A stretch of DNA of 64,000 bases, taken from Saccharothrix deserti. GTDB taxonomy: Bacteria; Actinomycetota; Actinomycetes; Mycobacteriales; Pseudonocardiaceae. Of the stretch, positions 1 to 7,771 are shown piece after piece; position 1 is the first letter of the stretch; each line of letters opens with the position of its first letter. Position numbers and translations under genes: made by a program. The DNA is taken from contig NZ_VKAB01000024.1 of assembly GCF_009769385.1 (NCBI RefSeq), positions 124,001 through 188,000 of the forward strand, in the 5' to 3' direction. The notes beneath the pieces were generated by a model. The model searched no databases, was not told where the DNA came from, and saw nothing but the letters and a program-made list of their open reading frames with translations.

Positions 1-648
1 CGCGATCGGCACCGTCCCCGCGACCAGGTCGTAGAAGTACCGCGCCTTGGTGGGGGAGTGCATGATCACCGGCTCGCGGACCACGTCGGCGCCCGTCGCG
101 GCACGGCCGAGCGCCAGCAACGGGTGGCCGGTGGGCGCGGCGACGAACAACCGCTCCCGGTACAGCAGCCGGGACCCGAACGTCGCGTCGTCGAACGGCG
201 GACGTGCCAGCCCGAGGTCGATCTCCTCGTTCAACAGCCCGGCGACCTGCTCGCGGGTCAGCATCTCGGCCAGTTCCACGTCGACGTCCGGCAGTTGCTC
301 GGCGAGTTCGTCGAGCACCCGGCCGAGAATCCCGTACGTCGCCGCCGCGGTGAAACCGACCCGCACCACGCCGGTCGACCCGGACGACACCCGCCGGGCC
401 AGCTCCGGCGCGGTCTCGGCCAGCGACAACAACCGTCTCGCCTCGACCAGGAACACCTCGCCCGCCGTGGTGAGGGTGACCCGGCGGTTGTCGCGGACCA
501 GCAGCTGCGCGTCCACGGCCCGTTCCAGTTTCTGGATCTGCCTGCTCAGCGGCGGCTGCGTCATGGCGAGCCGGGCGGCGGCCCGGCTGAAGTGCAACTC
601 CTCGGCGACAGCCACGAATCCGCGCAGCTGCTCCAGGGTGAAGGTCAT
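1..648 (-). CDS. LysR-family transcriptional regulator (3' end outside window)
   Basis: The protein begins MTFTLEQLRGFVAVAEELHF and continues with the LysR winged helix-turn-helix (SRAAARLAMTQPPLSRQIQKLE, about residues 20-41), followed by the start of the periplasmic-binding-like effector domain (about 90-216). Only 216 residues are visible of a family usual length near 300; the gene leaves the window at base 1. It is divergent from tctCBA, the classical arrangement for a LysR activator of a neighbouring transport operon, so control of the tricarboxylate transporter by a carboxylate co-inducer is the likely role (inference). The ATG at 648 is chosen because the HTH starts at the normal distance from it. 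Family assignment is secure; the ligand is unknown. Confidence 0.93.
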   Translation of the reverse strand, partial: MTFTLEQLRGFVAVAEELHFSRAAARLAMTQPPLSRQIQKLERAVDAQLLVRDNRRVTLTTAGEVFLVEARRLLSLAETAPELARRVSSGSTGVVRVGFTAAATYGILGRVLDELAEQLPDVDVELAEMLTREQVAGLLNEEIDLGLARPPFDDATFGSRLLYRERLFVAAPTGHPLLALGRAATGADVVREPVIMHSPTKARYFYDLVAGTVPIA

Positions 649-789
649 GCCGAAAAGGTATCAATCGATGCTCTATCGGAATTTGGGTAGGCGTGAAAAA
701 GCCTCTTAGGCTCCGTTCGTTCGCCGACCTGTGAATTCGTTCACAGCAATCGGCGGGGCCGAATGGTCGATTCTCGAAGGGGAGAGCAC
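649..789. promoter_or_regulatory. Divergent LysR/tctC control region
   Basis: This 141-bp AT-richer gap separates the two divergent starts. It contains an ATCGAT core near 665-670 and an AGGC/GCCT inverted repeat around 691-706. LysR boxes (T-N11-A with partial dyad symmetry) normally lie in such a gap, but I cannot single one out. A ribosome binding site (AAGGGGAG, about 778-785) precedes tctC. Confidence 0.4.
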
Positions 790-1803
790 ATGACCAGGAA
801 CAACGGTGTTCAACGGCGGGTCGCGACCGGCCTGGCGCTGGGCCTGACCCTCTCGATCACCGCGTGCGGCGGCAACCTCGGCGGCGGCTCGGACGCCGCG
901 GCGGAGGACTTCCCCGGCGGCGACCCGGTCACGATCTACGTCGGCGCGGACCCCGGTGGCAGCACCGACCTCATCGCCCGCGCACTCGCCGACGGCGCCT
1001 CCGACGATTTGGGCGTCGCGGTCACCGTGGAGAACAAGCCGGGCGCCAACGGCGCGCTGGCGGCGCGCGAGCTCAGCGGTGAGAAGCCGACCGGGCACAC
1101 CCTCATGGTCTTCAACGGCAGCCTCGCCTACATCACGCCGCTGGCCGTCGCGGACGACCAGGCCGTCGACATCGCCGACTACGAGATCATCACCGGCGTC
1201 TCCCAGGACGATTACGTCCTGGTGACCGCGCCGTCGTCCGGATTGACCACCATCGACGCCCTGAAGAACGCCGGCCGGCCCATCACCTACGGCACCACCG
1301 GCGTGGGCACCGGCAGCCAGCTGGCGCAGGCCCTGCTGTTCGGCCAGACGGGCATCCAGAGCACGGCCGTGCCGTTCGACGGCGGCGCGCCGACGCTGAC
1401 CGCCGTGCTCGGCGGACAGGTCGACGTCGGCGCCATCCAGCTCGGCGAGGCCATCGAGCAGATCGAGGCCGGGCAGCTCACGCCGATCGTCACCTTCGCC
1501 GAGAAGCGCCCGTCGTACCTGCGGAACACCCCCACCGCCGTGGAGCAGGGCTACGACGTCCCGGTGCAGCAGTCGCGGGCGGTCTTCGCGCCCAAGGGCA
1601 CGCCGCAACCCGTCCTCGACCGGCTGCGCACGTCGTTCCAGAAGGTCTTCGGGTCCGACTCGTACAAGAAGTTCAACCAGGACAACCAGCTCACGCCGAA
1701 CGAGGTCGACGGCCCGAAGCTGCGCGACGAGTGGACCGCCAACCTCAGCAGGTACCAGAAGGTGGTCGAGCAGTACGGCATCGACATGGGTGGCGACAAG
1801 TGA
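790..1803 (+). CDS. tctC: Tripartite tricarboxylate transporter substrate-binding lipoprotein (TctC/Bug family)
   Basis: Extracytoplasmic binding protein of a TTT carrier that captures a di- or tricarboxylate and delivers it to the TctA/TctB membrane pair. The start at 790 follows AAGGGGAG; the in-frame start at 763 would add nine residues before a good signal peptide. Residues 1-26 form a lipoprotein signal ending in the lipobox ITAC (Cys26). Two Bug-family regions are visible: the GADPGGSTDLIARAL loop (about 53-67), where the ligand carboxylate is bound in this family, and YGTTGVGTGSQL further on. The total of 337 residues is normal. The stop overlaps the GTG start of tctB, so the three genes form one operon. 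The substrate cannot be read from sequence. Confidence 0.92.
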   Translation: MTRNNGVQRRVATGLALGLTLSITACGGNLGGGSDAAAEDFPGGDPVTIYVGADPGGSTDLIARALADGASDDLGVAVTVENKPGANGALAARELSGEKPTGHTLMVFNGSLAYITPLAVADDQAVDIADYEIITGVSQDDYVLVTAPSSGLTTIDALKNAGRPITYGTTGVGTGSQLAQALLFGQTGIQSTAVPFDGGAPTLTAVLGGQVDVGAIQLGEAIEQIEAGQLTPIVTFAEKRPSYLRNTPTAVEQGYDVPVQQSRAVFAPKGTPQPVLDRLRTSFQKVFGSDSYKKFNQDNQLTPNEVDGPKLRDEWTANLSRYQKVVEQYGIDMGGDK

Positions 1804-2411
1804 CCGCTCCCCACGGCTCGGGCGACGGCTTGCGCGACGGCGGCGACGTCAACGGCGGTGACGGCTTGCGCGACGGGGGCGACGTCAACGGTGAGAACGA
1901 CCTCGACGGCGGGAAAAGCCTCGCGGACGTTCTCCACGAGGTGGAGGCCGCCGAGCACGAGTACCGACCACCGGCCGCGGGTCCCGTGGGCAACACCGTC
2001 ATCGCGGCGGTCGTGCTGCTGTTCGGGATCGCCGCGCTGGTCGGTTCGTGGTCGCTGGGTGTCGGCAGCGCGCGTGTCCCCGAAGCCGGCACGTGGCCCC
2101 TGCTGGTGGCCGTCGTGTTCGTCGCCCTCGGCGTCGCGCTGCTCGCGACGGTGAGGAGGACGACCGACGCCGAACGGTTCTCGCGCACCAGTTGGCTGGT
2201 GTTGGCGGGCCTGGCCACCATGGTCGTGTTCGTCGCGGTCATCGAGCACATCGGTTTCGAGATCCCGGCGGCCCTGCTCGCCTTCGTGTGGCTCCGCTTC
2301 CTGGGACGTGAGGGCCGGCGCACGTCCGCTGCCGTCAGCATCGGCGTGGTGGTCGCGTTCTACGCCGTCTTCGTGGGGGCGCTGTCCGTCCCCATCCCGC
2401 ACCTGTTCTAG
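1800..2411 (+). CDS. tctB: TTT transporter small membrane subunit (TctB)
   Basis: Small subunit of the tripartite carrier with four predicted transmembrane helices (starting VGNTVIAAVVLLFG, then WPLLVAVVFVALGVALL, LVLAGLATMVVFVAVI and VSIGVVVAFYAVFVGAL). The GTG at 1800 overlaps the tctC stop as GTGA, indicating translational coupling; the longer upstream frame reads through tctC and is not the start. The hydrophilic N-terminus is unusually long and acidic. It includes a 12-residue in-frame duplication (GDGLRDGGDVNG twice) encoded by two 36-bp direct repeats at 1821-1856 and 1857-1892. TctB proteins normally begin close to the first helix, so this extension looks like a recent local expansion. 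Confidence 0.88.
   Translation: MTAPHGSGDGLRDGGDVNGGDGLRDGGDVNGENDLDGGKSLADVLHEVEAAEHEYRPPAAGPVGNTVIAAVVLLFGIAALVGSWSLGVGSARVPEAGTWPLLVAVVFVALGVALLATVRRTTDAERFSRTSWLVLAGLATMVVFVAVIEHIGFEIPAALLAFVWLRFLGREGRRTSAAVSIGVVVAFYAVFVGALSVPIPHLF
1821..1892 (+). repeat. 36-bp tandem duplication inside tctB
   Basis: Two adjacent 36-bp copies, differing at three positions in my reading, both encode GDGLRDGGDVNG in the cytoplasmic N-terminus of TctB. The reading frame is kept. Confidence 0.85.
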
Positions 2412-2419
2412 GAGGGTCC

Positions 2420-3922
2420 GTGGACCTGTCGCCAGTCCTCGACGGCTTCGGTGTCGTCCTCGAACCGACCAACCTGCTGTACTGCCTGATAGGCGTCGTC
2501 GTCGGGATGCTGATCGGCGTGCTGCCGGGGCTCGGCCCCGCGGCCACCATCGCCATCCTGCTGCCGGTCACCATCGGCATCGAGCCGGTCAGCTCGATCA
2601 TCATGTTGGCCGGCATCTTCTACGGCGCCCAGTACGGCGGGACGATCACCTCGGTCCTCCTGCGGCTGCCCGGTGAGGCGTCCTCGGTGGTCACCGTCTT
2701 CGACGGCCACGCGCTGGCCCGCCAAGGCCGTGCCGGCACCGCCCTCGGCATCGCCGCCATCGGCTCGTTCATCGGCGGCACGGTCTCCATCGTCGCCCTG
2801 TCGCTGCTCGCGCCCCTGGTGGCCGGGTTCGCCCTCGACTTCGGGCCGCCGGAGTACACCGCCCTGGCGATGCTGGGCATCCTCCTGGTCTCCACCGTCA
2901 GCAGCGGTCACCGGCTCAAGGCCCTGATCGCGGCGTGCACCGGTCTCCTGCTGGCCACCGTCGGCCGCGACGGCTTCACCGGCGCCGAGCGCTTCACCTT
3001 CGACAACCTCTCGCTCGCCGACGGCCTGGACTTCGTCCCGATCGCGATGGGGCTGTTCGGCCTGGGCGAGATCCTCTACAACCTGGAGGAACGGCACCGC
3101 GCGACGCAGGCGCCGGTGACCGTCGCCAACGTCTGGCCGTCGAAGGCCGACCTGCGGCAGTCGTCCGGCGCCATCGGACGCGGCTCCGTGCTCGGGTTCG
3201 TCCTCGGCATCCTCCCCGGCGGCGGCGCCACGTTGTCCTCGCTGGCCGCGTACGCCTGGGAGAAGCGCCGTGCCAAGCACCCCGAGCGGTTCGGCAAGGG
3301 TGCGGTCGAGGGCGTCGCGGCGCCGGAATCCGCCAACAACGCCGCCGCCACCTCGTCGTTCATCCCCCTGCTGACGCTGGGCATCCCCGCGAACGCCACC
3401 ATGGCGGTCATCTTCGGGGCACTGCTCATCCAGGGCGTGAGCCCCGGTCCGCAGCTGGTCACGCAGGAACCGGAGTTGTTCTGGGGCGTGGTCAACTCCA
3501 TGTACATCGGCAACATCCTGTTGCTGATCATGAGCATCCCGCTGGTCGGCCTGTTCGTGAAGATCCTGCGGGTCCGGGCCACCGTCCTCGCGCCCATCAC
3601 CGTGCTGATCACGCTGGTCGGCGTCTACACCGTCAACAACGACGTCTTCGACATCGTCCTGGTCATCGTCTTCGGCGCGGTCGGCTACCTGATGAAGAAG
3701 TTCGGTTTCGACCCGGGCCCGCTCGTCCTGGCCTTCGTGCTCGGCTCGCTGCTGGAGGACTCGCTGCGGCGATCGCTGCTCATGTTCGACGGCAACCCGA
3801 CCGGTTTCCTCACCCGCCCGATCTCGGGGGTGCTGCTCGCCACGTTCGTCCTCGTCATCCTCGTGCCGCCCGTCCGCGCCGCGATCCGCCGCCGCGCCGC
3901 CTCCCGCAAGGAGCTCGTATGA
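2420..3922 (+). CDS. tctA: TTT transporter large permease subunit (TctA)
   Basis: Main translocating subunit of the tripartite tricarboxylate transporter, 500 residues with about 11-12 membrane helices, the normal family length. Diagnostic TctA stretches are visible: GVLPGLGPAATIAILLP (about 31-47), FYGAQYGGTITSVLLRLPG (about 71-89), GILPGGGATLSSLAAYA (about 263-279) and VAAPESANNAAATSSFIPLL further on. The GTG at 2420 follows GGAGGG that overlaps the tctB stop. The gene ends in an ATGA overlap with a tiny reading frame. Together with tctC and tctB this is a complete TTT set. Confidence 0.94.
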   Translation: MDLSPVLDGFGVVLEPTNLLYCLIGVVVGMLIGVLPGLGPAATIAILLPVTIGIEPVSSIIMLAGIFYGAQYGGTITSVLLRLPGEASSVVTVFDGHALARQGRAGTALGIAAIGSFIGGTVSIVALSLLAPLVAGFALDFGPPEYTALAMLGILLVSTVSSGHRLKALIAACTGLLLATVGRDGFTGAERFTFDNLSLADGLDFVPIAMGLFGLGEILYNLEERHRATQAPVTVANVWPSKADLRQSSGAIGRGSVLGFVLGILPGGGATLSSLAAYAWEKRRAKHPERFGKGAVEGVAAPESANNAAATSSFIPLLTLGIPANATMAVIFGALLIQGVSPGPQLVTQEPELFWGVVNSMYIGNILLLIMSIPLVGLFVKILRVRATVLAPITVLITLVGVYTVNNDVFDIVLVIVFGAVGYLMKKFGFDPGPLVLAFVLGSLLEDSLRRSLLMFDGNPTGFLTRPISGVLLATFVLVILVPPVRAAIRRRAASRKELV

Positions 3923-4023
3923 CGACCACGCCGACGACCTGGTCGGGCGGCGGCGCACAGCGAATCCTGCTCGACGCGGACCGACCGGTGCCGGCGGTCA
4001 AACCGCAGCCGGAGAGCACCTGA
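3919..4023 (+). CDS. 34-residue reading frame coupled to tctA, function unknown
   Basis: ATG overlaps the tctA stop (ATGA), the same coupling used elsewhere in the operon, and a 34-codon frame follows (MTTTPTTWSGGGAQRILLDA to the TGA at 4021-4023). The overlap is the main reason to list it. I recognise no family. It may be the surviving 5' end of a fourth operon gene whose remainder was deleted, or a non-functional frame. The start position is the best evidence and it is weak. Confidence 0.35.
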   Translation: MTTTPTTWSGGGAQRILLDADRPVPAVKPQPEST

Positions 4024-4043
4024 CCGCGCGACGTGCGGCCCAG

Positions 4044-4079
4044 GCGGACGCGTGTGTCTACTGTGGACTATGCGTCCGC
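4044..4079. terminator. Possible hairpin between convergent tct operon and lipoprotein gene
   Basis: GCGGACGC (4044-4051) pairs with GCGTCCGC (4072-4079) across a 20-nt loop, between two convergent genes. There is no clear U-tract, so only a weak terminator call is possible. Confidence 0.35.
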
Positions 4080-4081
4080 GG

Positions 4082-4606
4082 TCAGGGCTTGTAGTACGGG
4101 TACGGCGGTGGTGGTGGCGGCATCTGCATTTGCATCCGGCGGCGGCGCTTGCGCATCACGACGACCAGGACCGTGATCAGAGCGCCGACCAGGAGCAGGA
4201 AGAACAGGCCGATGCCGATCACCCACCAGAGGATCGACTCGCCGCTGATGGCGTTGTCCGGGTCGGGCTGGATCTTGCGCGGGCCGAAGGCCTTCTCGAG
4301 TTCCGCGTTGGTGGCGGAGTAGTCCTTGCCGTTGAGGCGCAGCACCAGCCGGTCGACCTCGGCCGGGTAGGTGTCCCAGACCAGGCGGGCGATGTCCTCG
4401 CCATCGCTTCCCTCCGGGCCACCACTGGCGGTGATGGTCACCGTGTCGAAGCCGTTGTTCGTGCTGTGGTTCGCCTGGACGTTCGTGTAGCCCGCGTCCT
4501 TGACGCGGTTCGACAGGTTCATCACCTCCGTGAGGGCGCCGCACCCCGCGGCGACCAGGAGGCACAGCAGGACGGCCAGGAGGCGCCCGTCGGCAACCCG
4601 TTTCAC
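4082..4606 (-). CDS. Lipoprotein with C-terminal membrane anchor, unknown function
   Basis: The GTG at 4606 is chosen because GAGGGGGG lies seven bases upstream; an in-frame start at 4630 would precede that RBS. The 174-residue product starts VKRVADGRLLAVLLCLLVAA and has a lipobox ending at Cys22. A soluble extracytoplasmic domain follows (about 25-125; motifs NGFDTVTITASGG and RLVLRLNGKDY), reminiscent of small actinobacterial sensor-like lipoproteins. Then come one strong transmembrane helix (about 128-152), a basic RKRRRR stop-transfer stretch and a proline/tyrosine-rich tail (PPPPPPYPYYKP). A lipid anchor at one end and a membrane helix at the other is an uncommon topology. I do not recognise a named family. 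Confidence 0.7.
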   Translation of the reverse strand: MKRVADGRLLAVLLCLLVAAGCGALTEVMNLSNRVKDAGYTNVQANHSTNNGFDTVTITASGGPEGSDGEDIARLVWDTYPAEVDRLVLRLNGKDYSATNAELEKAFGPRKIQPDPDNAISGESILWWVIGIGLFFLLLVGALITVLVVVMRKRRRRMQMQMPPPPPPYPYYKP

Positions 4607-4866
4607 AACCAATCCCCCCTCGGATTCCACGCGGACGCCGTGGCGAACTCGGGCAGTGCGACTGCGACGTCACCGTGCCCGGGAACGTGGCGGCAGCAAG
4701 AAGCCCCGCCGACCGCGGCACGAGTCCGAGACCGTTCGTGCCGGAATCGGTACGCGGTCGATTCGCCGTACGGGGAGGTTACCCGTGCGGGCACGCACTC
4801 CGAGGTCGTTTTGACGAAACGATCGAGGTGAGCGCGTTGTGCCGGGTTCCGCACGCCCCGCCTGAC
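4607..4866. other. Non-coding gap
   Basis: This 260-bp stretch separates the lipoprotein start from the 3' end of the DMT gene. It holds the lipoprotein RBS and a short inverted repeat (TCGTTT/AAACGA at 4806-4822). I see no credible gene on either strand. Confidence 0.4.
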
Positions 4867-5682
4867 TCAGCCCGCCAGCCGTTGGCGGTGGAACCGTGCG
4901 ATGGCGGCGATACCGGCCAGCGACACGACGGCGCTCGTCACCAGCGCGATCACGGTGCCGCGGCCGGCGCCCTCGGTCTCGTCGAGCAGCACCATCCCGA
5001 TCCACGCCGCGACGATCGGGTTCACCACCGTCTGGCCGGCCACCACGAGGTCGGCGGGCCCGCTCGCGTACCCCAGTTGGATCATCGACGCGCCGACCAG
5101 GAAAGCCAGGGCCAGCCCGACGAACGACACCCACGGGATCTGCGGCAGGGAGGTCGCCACGTCGCGCACGAGCACCGCGACCAGCCCGTACGCGGCACCC
5201 GCGCTGGTGGCGAAGGCAAGGGCGCGCGCCGTTCCGCTCCGGAACGCCGCGACGACGGCGAACACGCACACCACGCCCGCAACCACCTGACCGGCCCGCA
5301 GCGCCACCGCCGCGGGCACGTCCGTCGCCACCGCGGAGCCCGCGGCGACCGCGACGAACGTCGCCACCCCGGCCGTCGCAGCCGCCACCGCCACCGCGAA
5401 CCCCGGCGTGACACGGGGGACGTCGATGACCGCGATGATCGGCAGCGACAGGACGGCGAGCGGCGCCACGACCGTCACGGGAGCCAGCGCCAGGGCGACG
5501 ATCTGCAGCACCGCGGCGATGGACAGCACCGAGAACCCGAGCAGCCACCGCCTGTTGCGCACCAGCCGGGTGAGCCGGCGCACCGTGAGTTCACCGACGT
5601 CTTGGACGCCGCCGTGCTGCAGCGCCGCACCCACGGCGCTGAACACCGCACCCGTCAGCGCGCACAGGATCGCGATCGCCAC
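4867..5682 (-). CDS. DMT-superfamily (EamA/NIPA-like) membrane transporter
   Basis: About nine to ten hydrophobic helices fill this 271-residue protein. The repeated pattern of the drug/metabolite transporter superfamily is visible: AILCALTGAVFSAVGAALQH near the start, the APVTVVAPLAVLSLPIIAV pair, and QLGYASGPADLVVAGQTVVNPIVAAWIGM in the second half (quoted in two parts by its key words GYASGPADLV and PIVAAWIGM). The open frame extends to 5793, but the GTG at 5682 places the first helix at the N-terminus and is preferred. The upstream extension would overlap the control region of the divergent kinase gene. The substrate is unknown; NIPA-like members have been linked to magnesium, others to metabolites. 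Confidence 0.78.
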   Translation of the reverse strand: MAIAILCALTGAVFSAVGAALQHGGVQDVGELTVRRLTRLVRNRRWLLGFSVLSIAAVLQIVALALAPVTVVAPLAVLSLPIIAVIDVPRVTPGFAVAVAAATAGVATFVAVAAGSAVATDVPAAVALRAGQVVAGVVCVFAVVAAFRSGTARALAFATSAGAAYGLVAVLVRDVATSLPQIPWVSFVGLALAFLVGASMIQLGYASGPADLVVAGQTVVNPIVAAWIGMVLLDETEGAGRGTVIALVTSAVVSLAGIAAIARFHRQRLAG

Positions 5683-5793
5683 GTGACCCAGGGTAGGGCT
5701 CGTTCGGGTCCGGGACTCGACAACACCTGATCGTGGCAACGCGGTGCGCACTGCCGCACCCACGGCACGTGACCGTGTGCGTATCTTCTTCAC

Positions 5794-7755
5794 ATGCTCG
5801 ATCCCGAGGGCAGACTGCTGGCCGGCCGGTACCGGTTGCGCACCCGGCTCGGCAGCGGCGGTATGGGCACCGTGTGGCGCGCGACCGACGAGTTCCTCGA
5901 ACGCGAGGTCGCGATCAAGGAGATGACGCTCCTCGACGCCGTGGAGGAGTCCGCGCCCGCGTTCCAGCGCACGCTCCGCGAGGCACGGACGAGCGGACGG
6001 TTACGGCAACCCAACATCGTCACCGTGCACGACGTGGTGCTCGAAGACGGCCGGCCGTGGATCGTGATGGAGCTGATCGAGGGTCCCTCGCTCGCCGAGG
6101 TCGTCGAGCGGGACGGTCCGCTGCCGGAGGATCGGGCGGTCGACATCGCCCGGCAGCTGCTCGTCGCGCTGGCCTACATCCACGAGCGGGGCGTCCTGCA
6201 CCGGGACGTCAAGCCGGCCAACGTGCTGATCGACGGAACCCGGGTGGTGCTCACGGATTTCGGCATCGCCGCGGTCGAGGGCGCCACCGCGCTCACCGCG
6301 ACCAACCAGTTGATCGGCTCGCCGCAGTACATCGCGCCGGAGCGGATCAACGGTGCGGGCGCCGGGGCGGCGAGCGACCTGTGGGCGCTCGGCGTCACCC
6401 TGTACTTCGCGGTCACCGGCGCCACCCCGTTCCAGCGCGACGACGTGCAAGCGGTGCTCGCGGCCGTGCTCACCCGGGAGCCGCCGCCGGTACCCGGAGC
6501 GCTGGGGCCGCTGATCGTCGGCTTGCTGCGCAAGGATCCCGCCGCCCGGCTCACCGCCGCCGACGCCGTCGCGCTGCTCGCCCCCGGCAGGCAGCCGACC
6601 CGGCGGATGACACCGGATCCCGCGACCCAGCCCCCGACCCTGCGCACGACGCGACCGACGACGCAACCGGGGCCACAACCGACTCCGCGACCGACATCGC
6701 AACCAGTACCGCAACCCGCGTCGCAATCCGGGCCGCAATCGGCACCGCAACCTGGGTCGGAACCGACGGCGCAACTCGGGCCGCAGTCGGCGCCGCAACC
6801 GGGGGCGCAACCCGCGTTGCAACCAGGGCCGCGACCGACGGCACAACCCGCGCCGCAAGCGGGGCCGGAACCGGCTCCGCGACCGGCGCAGCAGGGCATG
6901 CCGGCCCGCGAACGGCGCCAGGTGGCGGTCACGTTGGCGGTGGTGCTGGCGGTCGGCGTCGCGGCGATCCTGTGGGTGGCCTGGCCGCAGTGGGCGGGCT
7001 CCTCGGCCTTGGAGCGCATGGACCAGCGCGGCACGGTCACCATCGGCGTGCGCGACGACCAGCCAGGACTCGGCTGGTGGGACCCGGTGTCCCAGTCGTT
7101 CGTCGGCTTCGACATCGAGATCGCCAAGCTGATCGCGGCCGGGTTGGGCTTCGGCGAGGACAAGATCACCTTCGCCCGCGTCGGCCCGGCGGAGCGCGAG
7201 AACGCCCTCGCCACCGGCGCGGTGGACATGGTCGTCGGCACCTACCCGATCACGGAGGAGAGCAAGCAGCGGGTGAGCTTCGCCGGCCCGTACCTGACCA
7301 GCGCACCGAGCATGCTGGTGCGCACGGGACAAACCCAGGTCGGCGGGCCCGCCTCGATGCGTGGGCACAAGGTGTGCACGGTGACCGGCACGTCCTCCGC
7401 CCGGGAACTCCGGAACGGGAGCGAAGTCGACCACTCGGACATCGTGCTGATGGAGACGTGGGACGACTGCGTCGACGCGCTCGTCGACAAGCGCGTCGAC
7501 GCGGTCATCTCCGACGAGCCGGTGCTGGAAGGCTATGCGTCGTCCACCGTGATCGACACGTTCGACGTGTACGTCTACTCGACGACCTCCAACGAGTACG
7601 GCATCGGCCTCGCCCACGACGACAAGCCGACCCGCGACAAGGTCAACGACATCCTGAACAAGGCGCTGAACGACGGCACCTGGCGGGAGATCTACGACCG
7701 CACCCTGGGCGGGTCCGGCCGGGAACCGGGCATACCGACGGTCAAGCCTTACTGA
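5794..7755 (+). CDS. Membrane Ser/Thr protein kinase fused to extracytoplasmic amino-acid-type binding domain
   Basis: A 653-residue one-component sensor. Residues 11-265 are an active-looking Hanks-type kinase: glycine loop GSGGMG (20-25), Lys42 in VAIKEM, HRDVKPAN (136-143, catalytic Asp138), DFG (155-157) and a GSPQYIAPER activation-segment end. Residues about 270-370 are a Pro/Gln/Thr-rich low-complexity linker. A single membrane helix follows (377-397), then a family 3 solute-binding domain (about 408-640) with TVTIGVRDDQPGLGWWDP, VGFDIEIAKLIAAGL, DMVVGTYPITEESKQRVSFA and a Cys pair (KVCT and DDCVDAL) also present in the GlnH of this window. Topology predicts kinase inside and ligand domain outside, so an external amino-acid-like ligand could drive phosphorylation directly (inference). 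It is divergent from the DMT gene. Confidence 0.9.
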   Translation: MLDPEGRLLAGRYRLRTRLGSGGMGTVWRATDEFLEREVAIKEMTLLDAVEESAPAFQRTLREARTSGRLRQPNIVTVHDVVLEDGRPWIVMELIEGPSLAEVVERDGPLPEDRAVDIARQLLVALAYIHERGVLHRDVKPANVLIDGTRVVLTDFGIAAVEGATALTATNQLIGSPQYIAPERINGAGAGAASDLWALGVTLYFAVTGATPFQRDDVQAVLAAVLTREPPPVPGALGPLIVGLLRKDPAARLTAADAVALLAPGRQPTRRMTPDPATQPPTLRTTRPTTQPGPQPTPRPTSQPVPQPASQSGPQSAPQPGSEPTAQLGPQSAPQPGAQPALQPGPRPTAQPAPQAGPEPAPRPAQQGMPARERRQVAVTLAVVLAVGVAAILWVAWPQWAGSSALERMDQRGTVTIGVRDDQPGLGWWDPVSQSFVGFDIEIAKLIAAGLGFGEDKITFARVGPAERENALATGAVDMVVGTYPITEESKQRVSFAGPYLTSAPSMLVRTGQTQVGGPASMRGHKVCTVTGTSSARELRNGSEVDHSDIVLMETWDDCVDALVDKRVDAVISDEPVLEGYASSTVIDTFDVYVYSTTSNEYGIGLAHDDKPTRDKVNDILNKALNDGTWREIYDRTLGGSGREPGIPTVKPY

Positions 7756-7771
7756 TCCACCGGCACGCGGT

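Noticed and set aside
2408..3958. 516-codon frame antisense to tctA
   Set aside because: Asp/Gln/Arg-rich shadow of a membrane-protein gene with no recognisable domain.
5683..5793. N-terminal extension of the DMT transporter to 5793
   Set aside because: Arg-rich, not part of the family, and would leave no room for the promoter of the divergent kinase gene.
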